Assembly (NCBI GenBank): GCA_903960725.1
Contig: CAJCBY010000126.1
Location: 1 to 6,484 of the forward strand
Source: an uncultured Cytophagaceae bacterium
GTDB lineage: Bacteria > Bacteroidota > Bacteroidia > Cytophagales > Spirosomataceae
DNA: 6,484 nucleotides
Direction of reading: 5' to 3'
This document shows positions 1 to 5,344 of the stretch, piece by piece. The position numbers and the translations under genes were made by a program. Positions within the stretch are counted from its first letter, which is position 1, and every line of letters starts with the position of its first letter. The notes beneath the pieces were generated by a model that saw only the letters and a program-made list of their open reading frames with translations, had not been told where the DNA came from and ran no database searches.

Positions 1-520
1 TGATTACTTCCAATGGATTCAACTGAGAGAGGGTATCCAATGGAACGATCCACTACTTAACATCCTTCCGGCCCTAAATGTTTCCTATCCGATTTTTGGA
101 ATCATCTATCTTTCTGTAATTTATTTATTGTATCGACTATTACATAACCCTAAAAGGTTCCTTTGGTTCGCTTGGGCTTTTAACTTAGAGACTGGATTCC
201 GCTTTTTGACCATCTATTTAGTGGCCTTAAATCCACCAACTGGCTTAGTTGATTTACATGATCCACTTGCTGAGTTTTTCATCTATGGAGAAAATAGGAC
301 TATCACGAAAGACCTATTTTTCTCCGGCCATACAGCCACGATGGTTTTTGTTTGCTTCTTTCTGCCTACTCAGCGAGAAAGGCGGATTGCCATTGTCCTT
401 AGCCTCGTATTAGTAGCCTTACTTTTGATCCAACACGTGCATTACAGTGTCGACATAGCAGCAGCTCCACTATTCACTTTAGCGGCCATCTGGTTAGTCA
501 AAAAGACAGGGATTATTTAG
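1..520 (+). CDS. Sphingomyelin-synthase-like PAP2_C membrane protein (5' end outside window)
   Basis: The frame is open from base 2 to the TAG at 518-520, giving 172 visible residues. The TTG at 128 is not the start, because family-like sequence (DPLLN, visible residues 16-20) lies upstream in the same frame and no ATG precedes it in frame. The protein is hydrophobic, with segments near residues 27-45, 66-77, 110-122, 131-145 and 150-167. It carries the marks of the lipid-phosphatase/sphingomyelin synthase group: an FRFLTIYLVALNPPTG stretch (66-81) resembling the D2 region of sphingomyelin synthases, SGHT (108-111) and HYSVD (147-151). His110, His147 and Asp151 match the catalytic triad. Family members move a phospho-head group between lipids, or release it, at the membrane. 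The substrate here cannot be read from sequence. A head-group transferase for sphingolipids or phospholipids is inferred, and a plain phosphatase is the alternative. Its last 8 bases overlap the end of the opposing dehydratase gene. Confidence 0.85.
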   Translation, partial: DYFQWIQLREGIQWNDPLLNILPALNVSYPIFGIIYLSVIYLLYRLLHNPKRFLWFAWAFNLETGFRFLTIYLVALNPPTGLVDLHDPLAEFFIYGENRTITKDLFFSGHTATMVFVCFFLPTQRERRIAIVLSLVLVALLLIQHVHYSVDIAAAPLFTLAAIWLVKKTGII

Positions 521-2432
521 ACGATTTCTTGTCTAAGGTCTCAAACACCGAATTGTTTGATTTGTACTCCGGAATAATTTCCTTGATTTTAGAAACAATC
601 GCATTGTTGTCTCCAGCTGATAATAATTGGTTTAAGTCATTCGTAGCCACTTCCATGTAAGCATAAGAAGGCGTATTCACTTCCGCAATTAAAATCTTCG
701 GATGGTGCGTAGGAAGGGTGTTTTCATCATTATTTAACAACTCCTCATACAGCTTTTCGCCCGGACGTAAACCCGTATATCTGATTTCGATATCTTTATC
801 GACACGTAATCCGCTCAACGTAATCATCTTCTTAGCTAAATCAATAATCTTTACCGACTCGCCCATATCAAAGACAAATACTTCACCACCCTGGCCCATG
901 GTTGCCGCTTCTAATACCAGCTCGCAGGCTTCTGGAATGGTCATAAAGTAGCGCGTAATTTCTGGATGCGTTACCGTTACTGGGCCTCCACGCTCAATTT
1001 GCTTCTTAAATAAAGGAATTACCGAACCATTTGATCCTAATACGTTTCCAAAACGGGTCGCAATAAACTTAGTCTTCACCCCTTCTAACTGGTTCATCGA
1101 CTGGGTATACATCTCCGCTAATCGCTTCGTGGCACCCATCACATTCGTAGGATTAACTGCCTTATCGGTAGACACCATCACAAATTTCTCTACCCCTACC
1201 TCTGACGCTAATTCGGCTAGGATGCGCGTTCCGATGACATTGGTTTTAATCGCCTCATACGGATTATTTTCCATCAAAGGCACATGCTTGTAGGCCGCAG
1301 CGTGGAAGATAATATCCGGTTGGTGGTTGTTGAAAATCTTACTAACGCGTCTCGTATCTGAGACGTCCGCTACATTAACGATTAACTGCACATTCGTAGG
1401 AACTTTTCCTGCTAATTCATACTCTAAATCATACAAGGCTGATTCTGCCTGATCGACTAAGACTAATTTAGCCGGGAAATAAGCAATCAGTTGACGTACG
1501 ATTTCACTTCCAATTGAACCTGCCGCTCCTGTCACTAAAATGACTTTCCCCGAAATCTCCTCCCCTATGCGCTTATTGTTCATCTGAATGACCTCTCTAC
1601 CTAGCAAATCTTCAATCTTCACATTGTGAATCTGATTCATCGCAAACTCCCCTTCAACCCACTTATCTACCGGAGGAAGGGCTTTTACCACTACGCCACG
1701 GTCCAAGAAAATATCAGATATTTTACGCTTAGATTTAGCAGACATATTGTTAATGGCCATAATCACCTCTAAGCCTTCATTAGAACCTACAAACTTATCT
1801 AATACTTCTGGCAAACTGTATACCTTAATCCCTTCGATGGTTTTCCCAATCTTAGATTCATTATCATCAATAAAACCTAAGATTTTATAATTAGTAGAGC
1901 GATCCGTTTGGAAAACGTTCTTCGTCAACATCCCCGTATAACCTGCTCCATAAATCAATACGCCTATGGTCGGTTTGAATTGGTTAATAAAGGATTCGTA
2001 AAAGCTCTTCACAAAAAAGCGAAGAATGACCATCCAGAATAGGCAAATAAAGAAGTCAATAATTAAGATAGAGGCCGATAAATTAAATACGTGTTCAAAA
2101 CCCAGCGTATTTCTAATAACAGCAGAAACAAGTACGGCACCGAAAGACCCGGCAAATACCGCTTTCAAAATTAATATGGCATCCTCAATACTCGTATGCC
2201 GAATAATCCCAGCGTAGGATTGGAAATACAAAAAAGCTAAAAGACGCAAGCCTAACACAAAGATTAATTGAGAGGCAAAAATGGAGAAATCAATTTCCGT
2301 TAGCTGGAAATTCATTCTCAATAGCGTTGCAATAGAAAATGAGAAGAGTACAATGAGAGAATCAAAGACCAATACGAGCCATCTCGAGAGAAAGCGGTTC
2401 GAATATTTCCGGATGAAGGAAGATTTCGTCAT
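513..2432 (-). CDS. Membrane-anchored nucleotide-sugar 4,6-dehydratase, CapD/WbpM/PglF family
   Basis: This 639-residue protein has the full length of the large membrane-bound UDP-GlcNAc 4,6-dehydratases (WbpM, PglF, CapD), which make the UDP-4-keto-6-deoxy sugar used for capsule, O-antigen or glycoprotein sugars. The N-terminus has four likely membrane helices (about 17-38, 50-72, 86-106, 116-140). A first Rossmann-like domain follows with YGAGYTG at 161-167. The catalytic short-chain dehydrogenase domain starts with TGAAGSIG (301-308), the NAD-binding loop. STDKA (421-425) and VMGATKR (431-437) hold the active site. Met432 stands where most relatives have Tyr in YxxxK, which is the normal state in this subfamily, with Asp423, Lys424 and Lys436 retained. 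RPGEK is at 556-560. The ATG at 2432 is the only start that keeps the first helix; the next Met is residue 40. The upstream region has no clear ribosome site beyond a weak AGAGA, which is usual in Bacteroidota. The exact sugar product is inferred. No glycosyltransferase or aminotransferase gene is in view. Confidence 0.94.
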   Translation of the reverse strand: MTKSSFIRKYSNRFLSRWLVLVFDSLIVLFSFSIATLLRMNFQLTEIDFSIFASQLIFVLGLRLLAFLYFQSYAGIIRHTSIEDAILILKAVFAGSFGAVLVSAVIRNTLGFEHVFNLSASILIIDFFICLFWMVILRFFVKSFYESFINQFKPTIGVLIYGAGYTGMLTKNVFQTDRSTNYKILGFIDDNESKIGKTIEGIKVYSLPEVLDKFVGSNEGLEVIMAINNMSAKSKRKISDIFLDRGVVVKALPPVDKWVEGEFAMNQIHNVKIEDLLGREVIQMNNKRIGEEISGKVILVTGAAGSIGSEIVRQLIAYFPAKLVLVDQAESALYDLEYELAGKVPTNVQLIVNVADVSDTRRVSKIFNNHQPDIIFHAAAYKHVPLMENNPYEAIKTNVIGTRILAELASEVGVEKFVMVSTDKAVNPTNVMGATKRLAEMYTQSMNQLEGVKTKFIATRFGNVLGSNGSVIPLFKKQIERGGPVTVTHPEITRYFMTIPEACELVLEAATMGQGGEVFVFDMGESVKIIDLAKKMITLSGLRVDKDIEIRYTGLRPGEKLYEELLNNDENTLPTHHPKILIAEVNTPSYAYMEVATNDLNQLLSAGDNNAIVSKIKEIIPEYKSNNSVFETLDKKSSK

Positions 2433-2500
2433 AAGTGGTAATCTCTAAAACAAAAACACGGGTTAACTACTAAAATTAATGTCAGACAATTTCCAACATT

Positions 2501-2529
2501 CAAAATTACCAATTAAATCCCTAAACCAA
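2501..2529 (-). promoter_or_regulatory. Candidate Bacteroidota promoter for the dehydratase gene (proximal)
   Basis: Read on the minus strand, TTG (2527-2529) is followed after 18 bases by TAATTTTG (2501-2508). This matches the Bacteroidota form TTG-N19-TAnnTTTG with one base less in the spacer. It would place the transcript start near 2494-2496 and give a leader of about 60 bases before the ATG at 2432. The call rests on pattern alone; A/T-rich spacers produce such boxes by chance. Confidence 0.4.
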
Positions 2530-2532
2530 GCA

Positions 2533-2565
2533 CAAATTTATCAAACGGCAAATTATGTCGACAAA
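2533..2565 (-). promoter_or_regulatory. Candidate Bacteroidota promoter for the dehydratase gene (distal)
   Basis: On the minus strand, TTTG (2562-2565) is followed after 21 bases by TAAATTTG (2533-2540), a full match to the TAnnTTTG -7 box with a slightly long spacer. It starts just past the thiL stop codon, so thiL and the dehydratase gene may be separate transcription units. A 7-base direct repeat, CAAACGG on the plus strand (2543-2549 and 2562-2568), flanks the spacer. This is pattern evidence only. Confidence 0.35.
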
Positions 2566-2569
2566 CGGA

Positions 2570-3595
2570 TTAGGACTTTCCGAATCCAGGCGCCGTTAAA
2601 TCAACAATTGCATCCGATTTCATAACCATTACACGTTCGTGACTTACATTTGTCATATAGCCTATGGCGGTAACATCGGCGATCTTCTCTACTTTGGGAA
2701 AATCATCCTGCGAAACCGTAAATAGTAATTCATAATCTTCCCCCCCATTCAAAGCAGCCGTTAAAGGACTTACATTAAATTCTGTGGCTGAAAGATAGGT
2801 CTCGTCGTCGATAGGGATATTTTTCTCGAAAATACGAGCCCCTAAGCCCGAGGCATTGCATAAGTGAATAATCTCAGAGGCTAATCCATCGGAACAATCA
2901 ATCATCGACGTAGGCACAACCCCTAATTCTCTAAGCTCGTGAATGATATCAAAACGGGCCATCGGTTTTAGCTGACGCAGAACAACATAGCTTTTTCCCT
3001 CTAACTCCGGTTTCATATCGGGGTTAGCTAAGAAAACTTGTTTTTCTCTTTCCAAAGAATGTAAACCCATCAAGGCTGCACCTAAATCCCCTGAAACACA
3101 AAGCACATCATTGGGCTTAGAAGTACCACGCTGGACTAGTTTCTCCGCTTCCACCACTCCTGTTGCTGTCATCGAAATGATCAAGCCTTGTGGACTAGAA
3201 GTCGTGTCCCCTCCCACTAAATCTACTTTATACTCATCGCAGGCTAATTTAATGCCTTCATAAAGCGCATCCACTGATTCTACAGAGAAACGATTGCTAA
3301 GGCCTAGTCCAATGGTGAGTTGAGCTGGAATCGCATTCATGGCTGCGATATCAGAAAGAACAACAGAAACCACTTTAAAGCCTAAATGCTGTAGCGGTGT
3401 GTAGCCTAAATCAAAATGAACGCCTTCGATGAATAACTCCGTAGTAGTTACTACCTTATTCCCTTTGGGATCTAAAACCGCTGTATCATCTCCGATACCT
3501 AGTTCTGTCCAATCTTGTTTATCGGTAAACGCGGCAGCAATGCGATTTATTAAACCAAACTCTCCAATTTCGCCAATTTCTGTTCTCTTTTCCAT
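2570..3595 (-). CDS. thiL: Thiamine-monophosphate kinase
   Basis: ThiL phosphorylates thiamine monophosphate with ATP to give thiamine diphosphate, the last step of thiamine cofactor synthesis in the cytoplasm. The 341-residue protein (numbered from the ATG at 3595) has the family motifs in order: RTEIGEIGEFGLI at the N-terminus, GDDTAVL (35-41), TTTELFIEGVHF (50-61), SDIAAMNA (81-88), VGGDTTSS (127-134), SGDLGAA (168-174), DCSDGL (233-238) and GGEDYELLF (284-292). The expected metal and nucleotide residues Asp36, Asp82, Asp130, Asp233 and Ser235 are present. One difference stands out: the usual STD/TTD motif reads TTE, with Glu53 in place of the metal-binding Asp. The ATG at 3595 is preferred over a TTG at 3604, because the TTG lies in the T tract of the preceding hairpin and would add only three residues. 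No ribosome site is visible. The hairpin ends about ten bases before the ATG. No TPP riboswitch is seen upstream. Confidence 0.96.
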   Translation of the reverse strand: MEKRTEIGEIGEFGLINRIAAAFTDKQDWTELGIGDDTAVLDPKGNKVVTTTELFIEGVHFDLGYTPLQHLGFKVVSVVLSDIAAMNAIPAQLTIGLGLSNRFSVESVDALYEGIKLACDEYKVDLVGGDTTSSPQGLIISMTATGVVEAEKLVQRGTSKPNDVLCVSGDLGAALMGLHSLEREKQVFLANPDMKPELEGKSYVVLRQLKPMARFDIIHELRELGVVPTSMIDCSDGLASEIIHLCNASGLGARIFEKNIPIDDETYLSATEFNVSPLTAALNGGEDYELLFTVSQDDFPKVEKIADVTAIGYMTNVSHERVMVMKSDAIVDLTAPGFGKS

Positions 3596-3600
3596 ATAAC

Positions 3601-3626
3601 ACAAAAAGCCGTCCGAGGGACGGCTT
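3601..3626 (-). terminator. Rho-independent terminator-like hairpin between the lipoprotein gene and thiL
   Basis: AAGCCGTCC (3606-3614) and GGACGGCTT (3618-3626) form a perfect 9-bp stem with a three-base loop. On the minus strand the stem is followed by TTTGTG, so stem and tail together give a run of five T. No T run follows on the plus strand, so the orientation is minus. It lies 19 bases past the lipoprotein stop codon and would end that transcript. Its downstream edge is only about ten bases before the thiL ATG at 3595, so it could also act as an attenuator or hinder ribosome access on any read-through RNA. Confidence 0.8.
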
Positions 3627-3644
3627 CAATAAAATAAATACTTA

Positions 3645-4121
3645 TTAAGGAGCAACTAAACCTAGTTTAACAATAGCACTGCTCGCTTTCACATAGGCTG
3701 TCGTTTGTTGTAGACTTAAAGCTGAAGCTGTAGGGGTAGACAAAATAGTATAGACGATTGTTCCACCCGTACCGGTAGGTGCCCCCTCCGCACTAGTTAG
3801 GCCATTTAAGGTTAAGCTTTTCTCATCTGTTGCAACCGTATAAGTTCCAGTGAATATTTTGCCATCAAACTCTGTTAAGGTTACAGAGCCCGAAGTAGAT
3901 AAATCTAATTTATATTGAGAATAGCCCTGAACTACATTCGAAGTGCTTGCCTTTTCGTATTTAGTCACCCCATCCCATTGAACGGAACTCGCAGTCCATA
4001 CCTTTTTTACTAAGGTTGCCACACTAACAGTGGGTGTCGGTGGAGTGGGTGTCGGTGCAGGATCTCCGCCGCCGCACGCGAGCATAGTAATAGTGAATAA
4101 TACTAAAAGAATCTGTTTCAT
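3645..4121 (-). CDS. Small lipoprotein, possibly with a lipocalin-like beta-barrel domain
   Basis: The 158-residue product begins with a signal peptide of lipoprotein type: MKQ, a hydrophobic core, then the lipobox MLAC with Cys16 as the lipid-carrying residue. After Cys come GGGD and a Pro/Thr linker (about 20-31) made by an exact repeat of five codons. The rest (about 35-158) is rich in Thr, Ser, Gly and Val, with alternating polar/hydrophobic stretches that suggest beta strands. The pattern VKKVWTASSVQWDG ... GTYTVATDEKSLTLNG resembles the lipocalin-like lipoproteins of Bacteroidota, which often read as W..., F/Y...G, G.Y...D...L.L. That assignment is tentative. The protein is probably held in the outer membrane or facing the periplasm; function and ligand are unknown. 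It is transcribed away from the cytochrome b5 gene across an 84-base spacer and is followed by its own terminator-like hairpin. Confidence 0.85.
   Translation of the reverse strand: MKQILLVLFTITMLACGGGDPAPTPTPPTPTVSVATLVKKVWTASSVQWDGVTKYEKASTSNVVQGYSQYKLDLSTSGSVTLTEFDGKIFTGTYTVATDEKSLTLNGLTSAEGAPTGTGGTIVYTILSTPTASALSLQQTTAYVKASSAIVKLGLVAP
4029..4057 (-). repeat. Tandem 15-base repeat inside the lipoprotein linker
   Basis: The 14-base string AGTGGGTGTCGGTG (plus strand) occurs at 4029-4042 and again at 4044-4057, a period of 15 bases or five codons. On the coding strand each copy reads CCG ACA CCC ACT, giving Pro-Thr-Pro-Thr twice in the flexible linker behind the lipidated Cys. Gain or loss of a unit would keep the frame and change only the linker length. 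Confidence 0.9.
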
Positions 4122-4205
4122 CTTCGAAAGTTTTGCAGTGTAAAATTAAAAATCTTTCTGAAAAAAAGGCGGGTTTGTCCCTTTTTATTTAGCTTCGTGT
4201 AAAAT
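4122..4205. promoter_or_regulatory. Divergent spacer between the lipoprotein and cytochrome b5 genes
   Basis: These 84 bases separate two gene starts that point away from each other, so promoters for both must lie here or just inside the genes. The best -7-like string on the minus strand is TAATTTTA (4141-4148), one base off TAnnTTTG, but no TTG lies at the right distance. On the plus strand TTTG at 4174-4177 has no good -7 partner. Neither promoter can be fixed by eye. Confidence 0.35.
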
Positions 4206-4433
4206 ATGAAGACATATACGCGCGGACAATTAGCCCTAAGGAATGGGCAAGATAAGCCTGAAATTTGGGTTGCCTTCCAAGGGCTCATCTATGATATGAC
4301 GGAGTCAAAGCTGTGGAAGAACGGAAAGCACTATGAGCATTGGGCAGGCCAAGATTTAACCCCTGAGCTGGCTGATGCGCCGCATTCTGAGAAAGTCTTT
4401 GAGAAATTCACCCCCATTGGAATCCTAGCCTAA
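4206..4433 (+). CDS. Minimal cytochrome b5-like heme-binding protein
   Basis: This 75-residue soluble protein looks like the small bacterial heme/steroid-binding proteins of the cytochrome b5 superfamily (the COG4892 type). Recognisable parts are YTRGQLALRNG (4-14), the core strand pair IWVAFQGLIYDMTES (20-34), LWKNGKHYEHWAGQDLT (36-52) and ADAPHSEKVFEKFTPIGIL (56-74). His45 in HWAG corresponds to the first axial heme ligand (HPGG in classical b5), and His60 in APH is the likely second ligand. They are 15 residues apart, less than in animal b5, as expected for this compact branch. There is no signal peptide or membrane anchor, so it is cytoplasmic. It probably carries electrons or binds heme; the partner is unknown. 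The ATG at 4206 begins directly at the conserved N-terminus. Only two bases separate its TAA from the next gene, so the pair is likely co-transcribed and translationally coupled. Confidence 0.85.
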   Translation: MKTYTRGQLALRNGQDKPEIWVAFQGLIYDMTESKLWKNGKHYEHWAGQDLTPELADAPHSEKVFEKFTPIGILA

Positions 4434-4435
4434 TT

Positions 4436-5287
4436 ATGATATTAATCGTTGAAAGTGGTTCGACTAAAACAGCTTGGAGACTCATTAAGGACCCCAATAC
4501 TCCTTATGAAAGTTTTTCGAGCGATGGTATTAATCCCTATTATCAAACAATAGAGGAGATTACTTTAGCGCAATCGACAGTTTTAGGCGGATTTGCAGGA
4601 ATTCCCATTCAAGCCGTATTTTATTATGGTACGGGTGTAACGGGGGATGCGCAACGAAAGGTTATTTTACAGGCTTTTCAGCCTTTTTTCTCCGATTCTT
4701 GTCAATTCGATATTCAAAATGACCTCATCGCAGCGGCGAGATCACTTTGTGGAAAAACAGCTGGAGTTGCCTGTATTTTAGGGACTGGTTCTAATTCAGG
4801 TTATTGGGATGGAGGACAAATTTCTGTTCAAATTCCTCCGCTGGGTTTTTGGCTAGGGGATGAGGGGAGCGGTGGCCATTTAGGTAAATTGTTGCTCTTG
4901 AGTTATTTGCATGGGCAAATGCCCTTGGATTTACGCGCTATTTTTGAAAAGCGATACGGGGCATTGGACCGGTTAACCGTATTAGATAAGGCCTACAAAC
5001 AATCGTTCCCAAATCGCTGGTTTGCTAGTTTTTCCAAGTTCCTTTTTGATCACCGCAGAGATGGCTTCTGCTATGGATTAATCGAACAATCCTTCGAAGC
5101 CTTTATTTCGTTGTATTTAATGCGCTATCCGGAGGGCCAGACTTTCCACTTCACGGGTTCGGTGGCCTTTTATTATTCCGATATTTTAAAGAAAATCATG
5201 AAAAGAAATGGTTTGACCATAGGACATATAAGTGAGGAGCCTATGGCTGGACTTTGCTTGTATCACAAGGGGGAATTTTGGCCATAA
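4436..5287 (+). CDS. BadF/BadG-type ATPase, N-acetylglucosamine kinase-like
   Basis: The 283-residue protein belongs to the ASKHA fold (sugar kinase/actin/Hsp70), BadF/BadG/BcrA/BcrD branch, of which N-acetylglucosamine kinase is the best-known sugar kinase. The first phosphate loop is VESGSTKTAW (5-14), with Glu6 where many relatives have Asp. NDLIAAARSLCG (95-106) gives Asp96 as the likely catalytic base. The second phosphate loop is ILGTGSNSGYW (114-124). GDEGSGGHLGK (141-151) and the C-terminal adenosine region with GSVA (241-244) and EPMAGL (268-273) complete the set. Length is normal for the short bacteroidotal members. The expected reaction is ATP-dependent phosphorylation of an amino sugar such as GlcNAc or a cell-wall-derived sugar; the substrate is not readable from sequence. 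Its ATG at 4436 lies two bases after the stop of the b5-like gene. No transporter, deacetylase or etherase gene is nearby to support a specific substrate. Confidence 0.85.
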   Translation: MILIVESGSTKTAWRLIKDPNTPYESFSSDGINPYYQTIEEITLAQSTVLGGFAGIPIQAVFYYGTGVTGDAQRKVILQAFQPFFSDSCQFDIQNDLIAAARSLCGKTAGVACILGTGSNSGYWDGGQISVQIPPLGFWLGDEGSGGHLGKLLLLSYLHGQMPLDLRAIFEKRYGALDRLTVLDKAYKQSFPNRWFASFSKFLFDHRRDGFCYGLIEQSFEAFISLYLMRYPEGQTFHFTGSVAFYYSDILKKIMKRNGLTIGHISEEPMAGLCLYHKGEFWP

Positions 5288-5344
5288 ATTCGTAAATTGC
5301 GGCACTTCTAAAAAAGCCTAAGACAACAAACTTAAACATTACCT
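5288..5344 (+). promoter_or_regulatory. Spacer before the unknown gene, no clear promoter or terminator
   Basis: These 57 A-rich bases contain TTG at 5297-5299 and TA at 5319-5320, exactly 19 bases apart, but the following bases (AGACAA) do not match the nnTTTG part of the -7 box. No stem-loop with a T run ends the kinase transcript. The next gene may be read from the kinase operon or from a weak promoter here. Confidence 0.2.

Noticed and set aside
20..30. CTGAGAGAGG, reminiscent of a TPP riboswitch element
   Set aside because: It is inside a coding sequence, far from and on the opposite strand to thiL, and the other conserved riboswitch parts are missing.
128..130. TTG as start codon of the PAP2_C-like gene
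   Set aside because: The frame is open further upstream to the window edge and encodes family-like sequence (DPLLN and a membrane segment) before this codon.
718..951. Plus-strand open frame of 77 codons
   Set aside because: It lies wholly inside the dehydratase gene on the other strand, whose catalytic motifs are intact there; the plus-strand frame has low complexity and no recognisable domain.
2026..2217. Plus-strand open frame of 63 codons
   Set aside because: It is the antisense of the dehydratase membrane helices and shows no family signal.
3602..3604. TTG start for thiL, three codons upstream of the ATG
   Set aside because: It falls in the T tail of the hairpin, has no ribosome site, and adds residues outside the conserved N-terminus; the ATG at 3595 is simpler.
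4163..4186. A/T-rich inverted repeat AAAAAGG ... CCTTTTT in the divergent spacer
   Set aside because: The stem is only seven pairs, mostly A-T, with a ten-base loop, and no gene ends nearby to need a terminator.
5297..5326. TTG-N19-TA as a promoter for the unknown gene
   Set aside because: The spacing is right but the -7 half lacks TTTG, so it is no better than chance in A-rich DNA.
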